Assembly (NCBI RefSeq): GCF_029338195.1
Contig: NZ_CP119779.1
Span: 1,426,001-1,490,000, forward strand
Source of the DNA: Haloarcula litorea
Lineage (GTDB): Archaea; Halobacteriota; Halobacteria; Halobacteriales; Haloarculaceae
Reading direction: 5' to 3'
Length of the DNA: 64,000 bases
Shown here: positions 9,855-18,394 of the stretch, in pieces
Layout: every line of letters starts with the position of its first letter
Position numbering within the stretch: position 1 is the stretch's first letter
The notes under the pieces: model-generated
Seen by the model: only the letters and a program-made list of their open reading frames with translations
What the model was told of the DNA's origin: nothing
Databases searched by the model: none
Made by a program: the position numbers and the translations under genes

Positions 9855-11044
9855 TGCCGGTCCCCCCGTTTCGGGTCCAGCGCGTCCCGCAGCCCGTCGC
9901 CAGCCACCTTGCAGGCGACGACGGTGGCGGTCAGCGCAAGCGCCGGGACCGTCGAGATCCACCAGACGTCGTGGGGTGCCATCGGGCTCGTGGTCAGGCC
10001 CTCGGCGATGGTCGTCCCCCAGGAGTGCAACTCGGCGTCGCTCAGCCCGAGGAAGGCGACCCCGGCCTCGACGAGCACGAGGATGGCGAACAGGTGAAAC
10101 ACCGCCGGCACCAGCGTGTTGGTGACGTTCGGCAGGATGTGGTGGACCGCGAGGTAGCGGTCCGACGCGCCGAGGCTCCGGGCCACCCGGACGTGGCCGG
10201 CCTCCCGGCGCTGGAGCACCTCGCTGCGGACGACCCGTGCGAGCCCGCCCCAGCTCAACAGCCCGAAGGTGACGAGCAACAGCAACAGCGAGGGGCCGAC
10301 GTACATGTACCCCAGGAAGTAGGCGAACAGCGCCGGCAGGCTGAGCTGGACGTCGACGTAGGTCATCAGCAGGTCGTCGAGCCGGCCGCCCCGCAGGCCG
10401 GCCGCGACGCCGACGGCGGCCGCCAGCGGCACGACGAACGCCGCCGTGAACACGAGGACGAACGCGGCGGGCCGGGCACCGCGGATGACGAGGTAGTCGA
10501 GCGGCTGCCCCCGCGTGTTCGTCCCGAACGGGTAGTAGAGGCTCCCCTGGCAGTAGCGGGTGATCCCCGATCCCTGGACGATCTCGCCGTAACAGGACGC
10601 CCCGTACACCTTCGCGGTGACGCCCAGCGGCGGCTGGTACGCGTACAGGAAGTCGACCGTCGGCGACCCCAGGACCGGACCGCCGACGAGGCCGACCGTG
10701 ACGACGCCACCGAGCGTCCCGAGCGCGGCGAGGAGCCGCCGGTCGCTCCGTATCCGCCCCCACAGTCGGCGGACGGCGGCGGGCCGGCGCAGCGCCGGCA
10801 CGACCCCGTAGGCCGCGAGCCCGACCAGGGCGAGCAGGACCCCCCACTCGACGGGTGCGACCTCCCACTCCCCGACGAGGTAGATCCGGGCGACGAAGAC
10901 GTCGTACAGAAACGCGGCGAGGAGTCCACAGACGCCGACGAGGAGGACGAGCCGTTCCGTCGTCACTCGGCGTCGTCGGGGCGATACGTCGTCCCAGGCC
11001 ACCCGCTGGAAGGGTGGGCGCTCGTCGTCGTCCATGGAGGGCAT
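9851..11044 (-). CDS. ABC transporter permease, OppC/DppC type with extended N-terminus
   Basis: A 397-residue permease, about 100 residues longer than a typical DppC. The N-terminal part holds extra hydrophobic segments (around 35-50 and 65-85) before the usual binding-protein-dependent permease fold. The conserved ATPase-contact loop is visible as SLGASDRYLAVHHILPN near residue 305. The ATG at 11044 is favoured because a TATA-like gatttatgcc on this strand lies about 25 nt upstream; an ATG three codons later is possible. It heads the minus-strand transporter operon and is divergent from the partner permease at 11208. Confidence 0.88.
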   Translation of the reverse strand: MPSMDDDERPPFQRVAWDDVSPRRRRVTTERLVLLVGVCGLLAAFLYDVFVARIYLVGEWEVAPVEWGVLLALVGLAAYGVVPALRRPAAVRRLWGRIRSDRRLLAALGTLGGVVTVGLVGGPVLGSPTVDFLYAYQPPLGVTAKVYGASCYGEIVQGSGITRYCQGSLYYPFGTNTRGQPLDYLVIRGARPAAFVLVFTAAFVVPLAAAVGVAAGLRGGRLDDLLMTYVDVQLSLPALFAYFLGYMYVGPSLLLLLVTFGLLSWGGLARVVRSEVLQRREAGHVRVARSLGASDRYLAVHHILPNVTNTLVPAVFHLFAILVLVEAGVAFLGLSDAELHSWGTTIAEGLTTSPMAPHDVWWISTVPALALTATVVACKVAGDGLRDALDPKRGDRQ

Positions 11045-11130
11045 CGCAATTCGTGTGAGCCAGTGGCATAAATCCACTTGTCCCGGCATCAGCGCCACGT
11101 TTTTGCCGTCGTCGGTCCCAACGGCGAGTG

Positions 11131-11211
11131 ATGCCCTCCGCGCAGTTCGTCACCGAACCGCACAGCCGCCGCGACTCCCCGCCGTCGACTCGCTCGGCGT
11201 GGTCGCCGTGA
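11131..11211 (+). CDS. Possible leader ORF coupled to the permease gene (26 codons)
   Basis: An ATG lies about 27 nt after a T-rich TATA-like element (cgtttttgcc, about 11099-11108), the position expected for a leaderless start. The 26-residue frame ends in TGA at 11209-11211, overlapping the GTG start of the permease gene (11208) as GTGA, so ribosomes could pass directly from it to the permease. The peptide (MPSAQFVTEPHS...) has no recognisable domain and may have no function beyond coupling. Confidence 0.4.
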   Translation: MPSAQFVTEPHSRRDSPPSTRSAWSP

Positions 11212-12152
11212 ACGTCGTCCGCGTCCTCCTCCGGCGGGCGGCACTTGGCGTGGTCGCCGCCTGGACGGTGCTGACGACGGTGTTCCTGCTGTTCACGGCC
11301 ACGGACGACTGGGTACTGGCCCGCCGCGTCGGGATCCTCCGCTGGGGCGGTGCCGACGAGGGCACCGTCCAGCAGATGACCCAGGAGTACCTCGCCGGCC
11401 GCGGGTACGACCGCCCGCTGTGGGTCCAGTACGTCGACTGGCTGGAGAACATGGTCACGCTCCGGTGGGGCACGTCGTTCCGGCTCGGCGAGCCGGTGCT
11501 CCCGCTCCTGGTCGACGCCGTGGTCCGGACGGCCGCCTACGTCCTGCCCGCGCTCGTCCTCGCCGTCGCGCTGGGGGTCGGTCTGGGCCTGTACGTCGCC
11601 CGCAACCCCGAGAGCCGCGTCGCCGGCGCGAGCCTCGGGAGCGTCTACCTCGTCTTCGCCGTCCCGAACGTCTGGATCGGGGGGCTGCTCGTATCGCTGG
11701 CAAACGGGGGCGTCCTCCCCCACTCGACGCTGGTCTTCGGCTACGTCCTGCCGTGTCTCCTGGCCGCGACGACGCTGCTGGGCGGCGTGACCGCGTACGC
11801 GCGGGCCTACGCGGCGGAGTTGACCTCCGCGGAGTTCGTCCGGCTCGTGACCGCCACCGGCGCACCGCCCCGACGGGTCGCCGCCCACATCCTCCGGAAC
11901 GCCGCCGTCCCCGTCCTCTCGACGGTGGTCGCCGAGGCACTGGCCCTGCTGGTGCTGGCGGTGTTCGTCATCGAGGTGTTGCTGGGGATCGACGGGTTCG
12001 GTCGCCTGCTGTACCGCTCGGTCGACGCCCGCGACCTGCCGGTGTTGCTGGGGGGAACGCTGATCGTCGTCACCGTCGGCGTCCTCGCGAACGTCGTCCA
12101 GGACCTCGCCTACGGCGTCCTCGACCCCCGTATCGACGCCGCCGATCGCTAG
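11208..12152 (+). CDS. ABC transporter permease, OppB/DppB type
   Basis: A 314-residue membrane protein with about six hydrophobic spans. The first is VVRVLLRRAALGVVAAWTVL, and the ATPase-contact loop is TATGAPPRRVAAHILRNAAV. It should form the membrane channel with the OppC-like permease encoded divergently at 9851-11044. Start choice is uncertain: the GTG at 11208 gives the usual N-terminus right before the first helix, and another in-frame GTG lies at 11199. No solute-binding protein gene follows; the next gene is a mini zinc ribbon. Confidence 0.88.
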   Translation: MNVVRVLLRRAALGVVAAWTVLTTVFLLFTATDDWVLARRVGILRWGGADEGTVQQMTQEYLAGRGYDRPLWVQYVDWLENMVTLRWGTSFRLGEPVLPLLVDAVVRTAAYVLPALVLAVALGVGLGLYVARNPESRVAGASLGSVYLVFAVPNVWIGGLLVSLANGGVLPHSTLVFGYVLPCLLAATTLLGGVTAYARAYAAELTSAEFVRLVTATGAPPRRVAAHILRNAAVPVLSTVVAEALALLVLAVFVIEVLLGIDGFGRLLYRSVDARDLPVLLGGTLIVVTVGVLANVVQDLAYGVLDPRIDAADR

Positions 12153-12280
12153 CGCCCGACGAACTGGCACGTACCTGACCCGGAGTCGTGAGGCGACCGC
12201 TGCCAAGCCCGTCACTACCGTTTTGGGTTCCCCGGCGGTCTCTCGGCCCGTCCGCACCTGGCGGCGGACGAAGGGGACGG

Positions 12281-12433
12281 ATGTCAGTACGAGACCTACT
12301 CCAGCGACTGCTCCGCCGACCGAAGTCGTGTATCGTCTACGAGTGTCGCATCTGCGGGACCACGCTCGGGACCGCGAGCGAGGCCTGTGGCGTCTGCGGA
12401 TCGTCCGAGATCGCACGCTACGACCTCTGTTGA
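12281..12433 (+). CDS. Mini zinc-ribbon protein (50 aa)
   Basis: A 50-residue protein: a short basic amphipathic helix (MSVRDLLQRLLRRPKS) followed by a zinc ribbon with knuckles YECRICG and ACGVCGS. Same plan as the mini proteins at 4171 and 27933. Longer readings from 12188 would add Pro/Arg-rich sequence that does not look coding. Function unknown; zinc binding is inferred from the four cysteines. Confidence 0.72.
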   Translation: MSVRDLLQRLLRRPKSCIVYECRICGTTLGTASEACGVCGSSEIARYDLC

Positions 12434-12556
12434 GACGGGCTGTCGCCCCGTCCAGCGGTCACCGGCCCGGGTCGCCGGACCCGACGGCCGACAGTTCGCG
12501 TGCCACGGCCGTCGGAAGTCGAAACGGTTCTGTCCCTCGACGGGCGAGGGGGGGAC

Positions 12557-13507
12557 GTGTCCCTTCTCGGTATCTTCGCAACCGCCATCCTGCCGGTGGT
12601 GGGCGTCGCGGCACTCGGCTACCTCCTCGGGCGGTACCGGGGCGTCGAGGCCGACGGTCTGACGACCGTCACGGTCTACGTCCTCGCGCCGGCGCTCGTG
12701 TTCCACAGCCTCGCCACCTCGTCGCTGGGCGGGGAGACGATCGCCGCGGTGGTCGCCGCCGTCGTCGGGTTCACCGCGGCGATGCTGGTCGTCGCGGAAC
12801 TGGTCGGCCGGCTCTCGGGCCACTCCGAGCCGCTGCTGGGCGCGTTCGTCCTCGTCGCCGTCTTCCCGAACACCGGCAACTACGGCATCCCGCTGGCGGA
12901 CTTCGCGTTCGGGGCGACGGGCCGGAGCGTGGCCGTCCTCGTCACCGCGCTCCAGGGGGTGTTGCTGTACACCGTCGGCATCTACATCGCGGCGCGCGGA
13001 ACGGACAGCGACCCGCTGGCAGACGTGCGGGAGGTGTTCGGCGTGCCGCTGGTGTACGCCGTCGTCGTCGCGCTGGCGGCCCGCTGGCTCGGCGTCGTTC
13101 CGCCGGAGTCGACGACGGTGATGAGCACGCTGGAACTGCTCGGAAACGCCGGCATCCCGCTGATGCTGCTCATCCTCGGCATCCAGCTCTCGGACGTCGA
13201 CGGCACCGACACGCTCCAGCCCGTCGGGGTCGCCAGCGGCCTGCGGCTGCTGCTGGCTCCCGTCGTCGCCACCGGCGTCGTCCTCCTCGTGGGCGTGGCC
13301 GACCCCACCGTCGCGCGCGTGGTCGTCCTCCTCCTGGCGACGCCCACCGGCGTCACGACCATCATCCTCGTGGGGGCGTTCAGCACCGCCGCCGACGGCG
13401 TCGCGCCGGGCGAGTTCACCAGCGCGACGGTGCTCGCGACGACGCTCGTCAGCGTCGTGACCGTCACCGGGCTCGTGGCGGCGTTGCAGGCCGGACTGGT
13501 CGTCTGA
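12557..13507 (+). CDS. AEC-family (auxin efflux carrier-like) transporter
   Basis: A 316-residue membrane protein with about ten hydrophobic segments in two five-helix halves, the AEC layout. Typical features are the N-terminal GYLLGRYRGVEADGL, the conserved NTGNYGIPLADFAFG in the middle helix, and GNAGIPLMLLILG in the second half. Family members export or import small organic anions by secondary transport; the substrate cannot be told. The GTG at 12557 follows a G-rich stretch and puts the first helix directly at the N-terminus. An upstream GTG at 12500 would add 19 hydrophilic residues. Confidence 0.88.
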   Translation: MSLLGIFATAILPVVGVAALGYLLGRYRGVEADGLTTVTVYVLAPALVFHSLATSSLGGETIAAVVAAVVGFTAAMLVVAELVGRLSGHSEPLLGAFVLVAVFPNTGNYGIPLADFAFGATGRSVAVLVTALQGVLLYTVGIYIAARGTDSDPLADVREVFGVPLVYAVVVALAARWLGVVPPESTTVMSTLELLGNAGIPLMLLILGIQLSDVDGTDTLQPVGVASGLRLLLAPVVATGVVLLVGVADPTVARVVVLLLATPTGVTTIILVGAFSTAADGVAPGEFTSATVLATTLVSVVTVTGLVAALQAGLVV

Positions 13508-13565
13508 ACGGCCGACGCGACGACCGACAGCTACAAGCGGCTCGCGTGACAGTCGCTCGCACGAT

Positions 13566-13766
13566 ATGCCGAGTCCGACCACCGCCCTCCGCGTCGTCGT
13601 GGGGAGCGCACTCGTCGCCGGCGGACTCCTCGGCACCGCCGGGGCGTTGCTCGGGTTCGAGACGATCTCGCCCGCGTACTTCGCCGCCGCGATCGCCGCC
13701 GGGGCCGGCGCTCTCGGGGGCGGCACGCCGGGGCTCTGTGCCGTCCGCCGTCGCCGCCCGGACTGA
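13566..13766 (+). CDS. Small membrane protein (66 aa)
   Basis: A 66-residue protein with two hydrophobic segments (about 8-28 and 36-52, rich in Gly and Ala) and a basic tail (RRRRPD). It lies 58 nt after the AEC gene on the same strand. No family was recognised. Codon position bias looks coding, but the short length keeps confidence moderate. Confidence 0.5.
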   Translation: MPSPTTALRVVVGSALVAGGLLGTAGALLGFETISPAYFAAAIAAGAGALGGGTPGLCAVRRRRPD

Positions 13767-13843
13767 GCCGGCCGGTTCGTCCCCCGCTGACCGGGCCGCG
13801 TCCCGACGGTAGCGTTATGTCAACACGCACCAAACAAGTCGGT

Positions 13844-14134
13844 ATGGAGCGTGGCACGGAGCGCGAACGGACCGCGGTCCGGGACCGCTGGGCGGCGATG
13901 GAGCGCCGCCGGGCGCGGACGACGGCGCTGCTCGGCGGGCTCTCGCTTGCCGGGGCGGGGACCGTCGTCCTGGCGCTCGTGGCCGCCGGGGGCGTCTGCG
14001 AGACGACGCTCAGGGGCCACGTCCTCGGCTGTTCGCCGCTGGCGGCCGAGCGCAGCGCCGTCCTGCTGGCGGTGCTCGGCGGGCTCTCGCTGGGGATCGG
14101 TCTCGCGCGCTGCTGGCGGGCCGTCCGTGCGTGA
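13844..14134 (+). CDS. Small membrane protein (96 aa)
   Basis: A 96-residue protein with a charged N-terminus (ERGTERERTAVRDRW) and two hydrophobic helices (about 29-48 and 68-88) separated by a loop with two cysteines (VCETTLRGHVLGCS). The ATG at 13844 is preferred over the one at 13817 because a TATA-like gcgttatgtc lies about 28 nt before it. No known family recognised. Confidence 0.55.
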   Translation: MERGTERERTAVRDRWAAMERRRARTTALLGGLSLAGAGTVVLALVAAGGVCETTLRGHVLGCSPLAAERSAVLLAVLGGLSLGIGLARCWRAVRA

Positions 14135-14158
14135 CGCGAGCGGGTCGCCCCGGCGGCC

Positions 14159-15586
14159 TCACAGCGACTGGACGACCCGCCAGCAGTCCCGGCGGACGGC
14201 CGCGGCCGTCTCGTAGCGCCGGAGCTTCTCCTTGGCCGTGGCCTTGGCGACGATGTCGTCGACGGCGCTCGGGAGCTTCGGGTTCACCGTCGTCGGTCGC
14301 GGGGGGCGCTCCGAGAGGACGCCCCGCCGCACCTCCTCGTAGTCCCCCGTGAACGGCGGCCGGCCGGTCAGCAGTCGGTAACAGATCGTCCCCAGCGCGT
14401 AGACGTCCGTCGCGGCGTCGACGCTCCCGTACTCCCGGGAGAAGTACTCCGGGGCGGCGTAGCGGGGATCGAGGTACTCCGAGGGCGAGAAGTGGTCGCG
14501 CACCGGCTCCAGCAGGCCGACGTTGTCGAGCCTGGGGGCCGGGACGCCCGACAGCGACGAGGCCGGGTAGACGACCGTCGCGGGGTCCAGGCCGCCGTGG
14601 ACGACCCCGTTGCCGTGACAGTTCGCGAGCGCGCCCGCGAGGTGGGTCACCTCGCGGAGGCCCCGCTCGACGCCCGGGCGACCCCGGTCGGCCAGCGACC
14701 CGTCGAGGTACGGCGTCGCGACCCACGGCCGGGGGTAGTCCCCCCAGTCGTACACCGCCGCCACGCCGTCGGCGTCGGCGACCCCGTCCCACCGCGCCAG
14801 CGCCTCGGCGACCTCGGCGGCGAACTCCCTGCGGGCGTCGGCCCCCTCTGGCAGGTCGAACAGGCGCAGGGCGACGCCGCGCTCCTCGCCGTCCAGGGTC
14901 GCCCGGGCCCGCAGGACCGACCCGTAGCGGACCGCCTGCTCCGGCTCGACGACGGCGAGGGACTCGAAGTCGCTCAGCAGGCTGATCGCCCGGAACGCCC
15001 GGGAGTCCTCCGCCCGTGCGAGCCGGGCGCGGCGGTCCGCGGCCGCCGGGTCCCCGCCCGCCCGCTCGGCGGCACGGTCCGCGGCGGCCGCCTCGTCCCG
15101 CCGGTCGTCGGCCGCGCCGTCGCTCGCCTCGGTGGTCGACTCCCGGTCCTCGACGGTCACTCGATCGCCCGCCGCCGGCGTCGGCGGGTCGTCGTCGGTC
15201 TCGACGACGCGCCGGACGGCTCCGGCGACGCTGCCGCCGTCGGCTCGCTCGGCGAACGCCCACGGCTCGCTGTCGGCGACGGCCGCTCGGACCCGCCGGC
15301 CGGCGTCGCGGTCGTCGAGGGCCGCTCGGACGGCCGGACGGTGTCTCTCGGCCAGCGTCGCCAGCGTCCGCAGGAGCGGCCGGCGGTCGTCGGCCTCGGG
15401 TACCCGGTCCAGCAGGCGGCCCGCGAGCGGCTCCGCGACGCCGTCCCCGGCGTCGGCCAGCAGACACAGCGCCCGGGCGGCCTCGCGCTCGCTCCCGCCG
15501 GTCAGCGCGTCCAGCAGGGGCCGCCCGAACACCGAGAGGAGCCGCTGGTCGTCGTCGCTCCCGCGCCGGAGCCCCGTGCTCATCAC
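14159..15586 (-). CDS. Protein-kinase-fold protein, probably a pseudokinase, with N-terminal helical repeats
   Basis: A 475-residue protein. Residues 1-130 are short helical pairs resembling HEAT repeats, 130-190 is an acidic/Ala-rich linker, and 220-475 has a Ser/Thr-kinase fold. Late kinase motifs are clear (YAAPEYF at 376-382 for APE, and DVYALGTICYRLLTGRPPF). Key catalytic residues are missing: the lysine of VAIK is Arg (VALRLF), HRDLKPxN reads HGGLDPAT (330-337), and DFG reads DNVG (354-357). Phosphotransfer is therefore unlikely. The haloarchaeal relatives I recall share these changes. It is convergent with the small membrane gene at 13844. Confidence 0.82.
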   Translation of the reverse strand: MMSTGLRRGSDDDQRLLSVFGRPLLDALTGGSEREAARALCLLADAGDGVAEPLAGRLLDRVPEADDRRPLLRTLATLAERHRPAVRAALDDRDAGRRVRAAVADSEPWAFAERADGGSVAGAVRRVVETDDDPPTPAAGDRVTVEDRESTTEASDGAADDRRDEAAAADRAAERAGGDPAAADRRARLARAEDSRAFRAISLLSDFESLAVVEPEQAVRYGSVLRARATLDGEERGVALRLFDLPEGADARREFAAEVAEALARWDGVADADGVAAVYDWGDYPRPWVATPYLDGSLADRGRPGVERGLREVTHLAGALANCHGNGVVHGGLDPATVVYPASSLSGVPAPRLDNVGLLEPVRDHFSPSEYLDPRYAAPEYFSREYGSVDAATDVYALGTICYRLLTGRPPFTGDYEEVRRGVLSERPPRPTTVNPKLPSAVDDIVAKATAKEKLRRYETAAAVRRDCWRVVQSL

Positions 15587-15682
15587 CCGTGGGTTGTGGC
15601 TCCCGAGCCATCAACGTACGTCAGACGGCCGTCACACGCCCGGGACGGGCGGTCGAGCGGACGACCGCCCGCCGCGCCGGTC

Positions 15683-17170
15683 TCAGTCGTCCGCGACGGC
15701 CGTCGCCGCGTCGTCGGTCGGGTCGGCACCGCGCCAGGTGCCACGGAGGAACCACGCGGCGGCGATGCCGGCCGCCAGCACGTTCGAGACGGCGAAGCCC
15801 AGCCAGATACCCTGTTCGGCGAGCGACTGCGCGAACAGGTCGACCAGCGTCGGCCCGAACCACGCCGGGACGTCGACGGGTCGGGAGGCCACCCACGCCA
15901 CCGGCAGGCGGATGACCCCGAGCATCGTCACCGCCAGCGCCGCCGCGGTCATCGTCTTGCCGGACCCGCGGAAGCCCCCGGAGTACGACCGGACGATGCC
16001 GATGAACCCGAAGGTGGGCGCGACCCACTGGAGGAACTCCGCGCCCATCTCGACGACGGCGGGGTCGTCGCTGAACACGCTGACCACGCTGGGTGCGGCG
16101 AAGATGGTGATCGCGCCCAGGACCGTCAGGACGACGAAGGAGAACCGCGCCGCGAAGTGGTTGGCCGTCGCGGCCCGGTCGGGCCGGCCGGCTCCGAGGT
16201 TCTGCCCGGTCATCGTCTCGACGCCGCGGTCCATCGCGATCGCGGGCATGAAGACCAGCGAGAAGATGCGGATGCCGACGCCGAAGGCGGCGACGACGGT
16301 CACGGAGAAGCCCCCGACGATGAACAGCATCGCGTTGACCGACAGCGCCCGGCCGGTCCCCTCCAGCGAGGCCGGGACGCCCAGCCGGAGCAGTTTCCGG
16401 AAGTACGAGAGGTCGGGGACCATGTCGCGGGGGTTGACCTGGATGCCGCGGTCCCCGCGGAGCATGATGGCGACCCCGACGGCGAAGGCCAGCCCGCGGG
16501 AGAAGATGGTGGCGACCGCCGCCCCGACCACGCCCAGCTCCGGGAACGGACCCCAGCCGAAGATGAGGAACGGGTCGAGCAGGATGTTGACGACGACGGT
16601 GCCGAACATCACCAGCATCGGCGTGACGGTGTCGCCGGCCCCGCGCATCAGCGAGATGAACACGAAGAACCCGAACATCGTGGACAGGCCCAGCGACACC
16701 ACCTGTAGGTAGCCCGTCGCGCCCGGCAGCACCTGCTGGGAGGCCCCGAGCAGGCGCAGGAACTCCTCGACGAAGAAGAAGCCGACCGCGCCCAGCACGA
16801 GGGAGGCCCCGACGGCGAAGGTCAGCGTCTGCGAGGCGGCGTACTCCGCCTTCTCCGGTTCCTCGGCACCGGTGTGTTGGGCGACCAGCACCGAGCCGGC
16901 CACCGACAGCCCCATCCCCAGCGAGATGAGCAGGAAGATCATCGGGAAGGCAAAGGAGATGGCCGCCAGCGCCGTCGTCGAGTACTGGCCCAGCCAGAAC
17001 GTGTCCGCGAGGTTGTACGCCACCTGGAGGAGGTTCGTCACGACGATGGGAAAGGAGAGGTACAGCAGCGGCTTCGCGATGGGGCCGCTGGTCAGGTCCA
17101 GCTCCTCCTTGCTCTTGAACAGCGCACCGACCCGGTCGACGACCCGGTCGACGCCCTCCCGGACGGTCAC
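15683..17170 (-). CDS. MATE-family multidrug/toxin efflux transporter
   Basis: A 495-residue protein with twelve hydrophobic segments in two homologous halves. Signature stretches are ADTFWLGQYSTTALAAISFA in the first half and the matching MDRGVETMTGQNLGAGRPDRA in the second. Such proteins export cationic compounds using Na+ or H+ gradients. The start is a GTG overlapping the TGA of the upstream TetR gene (GTGA), so regulator and pump are translationally coupled and the regulator probably senses the exported compound. Confidence 0.92.
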   Translation of the reverse strand: MTVREGVDRVVDRVGALFKSKEELDLTSGPIAKPLLYLSFPIVVTNLLQVAYNLADTFWLGQYSTTALAAISFAFPMIFLLISLGMGLSVAGSVLVAQHTGAEEPEKAEYAASQTLTFAVGASLVLGAVGFFFVEEFLRLLGASQQVLPGATGYLQVVSLGLSTMFGFFVFISLMRGAGDTVTPMLVMFGTVVVNILLDPFLIFGWGPFPELGVVGAAVATIFSRGLAFAVGVAIMLRGDRGIQVNPRDMVPDLSYFRKLLRLGVPASLEGTGRALSVNAMLFIVGGFSVTVVAAFGVGIRIFSLVFMPAIAMDRGVETMTGQNLGAGRPDRAATANHFAARFSFVVLTVLGAITIFAAPSVVSVFSDDPAVVEMGAEFLQWVAPTFGFIGIVRSYSGGFRGSGKTMTAAALAVTMLGVIRLPVAWVASRPVDVPAWFGPTLVDLFAQSLAEQGIWLGFAVSNVLAAGIAAAWFLRGTWRGADPTDDAATAVADD

Positions 17171-17775
17171 GCCTCGACCTCCCGTTGTTCGGCGAGGATG
17201 TGGGTCCCGACGTACTCCCGGAGCATCCGTCGGGTACACTCGACCGGTCGCCCGGCGGTCACCCGCTCGGTGGCCGCGCCGGTCAGGACCGTGACGAGGA
17301 AGCGGGCGGTGTCCTCGGGATCCATCTCCGGATCGAAACTGCCGTCGTCGATCCCCGCCGCGAGGATGCTCTCGAACTCGCCGGCGAGGTACTCGTCGAA
17401 CTGCGTCAGTCGGTCACGGAACCCGGGCTCGTAGGGAGCCTGGGCGCGGATCTCCAGCACCGCCGTCTCGAACCCCTCGCGCTCGCGGTCGCTCTCGTCG
17501 TCGGGCTTGTCCAGCACCGAGTCGACCAGGGCGAGCAGCCGCTCGGGCGGGTCGTCGCCGTCGACGTCCGAGGTCCGGTCGACGAACCGCTCGTAGAGGT
17601 AGTCCAGGAACGTACAGAGGAGGTCGTGCTTGCTGTCGTAGTGGTAGTGGAGGGCGGCCTTGCTCTTGTCCGTCTCGTCGGCGATGTCCTGCATCGTCAG
17701 ATCGGCGTACCCGTGGGTACAGAGCGCGCGGTAGGTCGCTCGCATCGTGGGGTCGTCGGGGGGACCGTCGCTCAT
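17167..17775 (-). CDS. TetR/AcrR-family transcriptional regulator
   Basis: A 202-residue regulator with an N-terminal helix-turn-helix (LTMQDIADETDKSKAALHYHYDSKHDLL, roughly residues 23-50) and an all-helical ligand domain. The recognition helix KAALHYHYDSK matches the TetR consensus ALYYHF. It is first in an operon with the MATE pump and likely represses both. A likely operator, gactggtcag (about 17790-17799), is a near-palindrome within ctgactggtcagtcaag just upstream of the start, as expected for TetR autoregulation. Confidence 0.92.
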   Translation of the reverse strand: MSDGPPDDPTMRATYRALCTHGYADLTMQDIADETDKSKAALHYHYDSKHDLLCTFLDYLYERFVDRTSDVDGDDPPERLLALVDSVLDKPDDESDREREGFETAVLEIRAQAPYEPGFRDRLTQFDEYLAGEFESILAAGIDDGSFDPEMDPEDTARFLVTVLTGAATERVTAGRPVECTRRMLREYVGTHILAEQREVEA

Positions 17776-17787
17776 ACGCGGAACTAA

Positions 17788-17803
17788 CTGACTGGTCAGT
17801 CAA
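17788..17803. promoter_or_regulatory. Candidate TetR operator (inverted repeat)
   Basis: The inverted repeat tgactgg/tcagtca (tgactggtcagtca, 17789-17802) lies 14-27 nt upstream of the tetR start codon. TetR-family regulators commonly bind such palindromes over their own promoter, so this is a good candidate autoregulatory site for the TetR-MATE operon. Binding is inferred. Confidence 0.55.
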
Positions 17804-17858
17804 GAATCCGTCGGTTCCGCCGACTCGGCGGGACGGGCTGCCGGAGAACGACGGCGAG

Positions 17859-18314
17859 TCACTCGATGTCCAGGTCGAACTGCTGGTGTTCCGCGGCCGC
17901 GTTGAGCACGACCGAGGTGTTGGACTCCTTGATGTCGGGGTCGGTGAGCAGCTCCTTGATCTGGGCGTTCATCCCGTCGGTGTCCTCGAACTTCCCGACG
18001 GCGATGATGTCGTAGTCGCCGGTGACCTCGTAGACCGAGATCATCTGCTTGTGCTGTTTGAGCTCCTCTGTCACGTCCGGCAGCGACGACCCCTCGACCT
18101 TCAACTGGACGATGGCGGTCACGTCGTAGCCCAGCTTGTCGTAGTCGACCTTCGGCGTGTAGCCGTTGATGATCCCCTCCTCCTCGAGGTTCGAGAGGTG
18201 GTTCGAGACGGTCGTGACCGAGACGTCCAGGTCCTCGCCCAGGCTCCGGAGGCTCGCGCGGCCGTCGCCCAGTAGCGCATTCACCAACTTGCGGTCGAGA
18301 TTTTCGTACGTCAT
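17859..18314 (-). CDS. lrp: Lrp/AsnC-family regulator
   Basis: A 151-residue Lrp-type protein: an N-terminal winged helix ([22 protein letters not shown] then [15 protein letters not shown]), a linker, and a C-terminal RAM domain ([16 protein letters not shown]) that usually binds amino acids and assembles octamers. It is divergent from glnA with 126 bp between starts. Haloarchaeal lrp genes next to glnA are known to regulate glutamine synthetase, so control of glnA is a reasonable inference. A TATA-like ttctaaacc on its strand precedes the ATG by about 25 nt. Confidence 0.93.
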   Translation of the reverse strand: MTYENLDRKLVNALLGDGRASLRSLGEDLDVSVTTVSNHLSNLEEEGIINGYTPKVDYDKLGYDVTAIVQLKVEGSSLPDVTEELKQHKQMISVYEVTGDYDIIAVGKFEDTDGMNAQIKELLTDPDIKESNTSVVLNAAAEHQQFDLDIE

Positions 18315-18384
18315 TACATCCCCAAACGCACCCAGGGGTTTAGAATTTTACGAACGTCCAGCTGACTGCGGCGAGTGCAGAATC

Positions 18385-18394
18385 TTTGCGCAAA
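18385..18394. promoter_or_regulatory. Palindrome upstream of the glnA TATA box
   Basis: The perfect palindrome tttgcgcaaa lies in the lrp-glnA divergent region about 10 nt upstream of the glnA TATA-like element (agggttttag, about 18401-18410). Position and symmetry suit a site for the adjacent Lrp-type regulator. Binding is not shown. Confidence 0.45.

Noticed and set aside
9855-12416. 1195-residue minus-strand frame extending the first transporter ATPase upstream
   Set aside because: The N-terminal 850 residues are an Arg/Pro-rich read-through of the permease region in the wrong frame. The ATPase begins at the GTG at 9854 that overlaps the permease stop.
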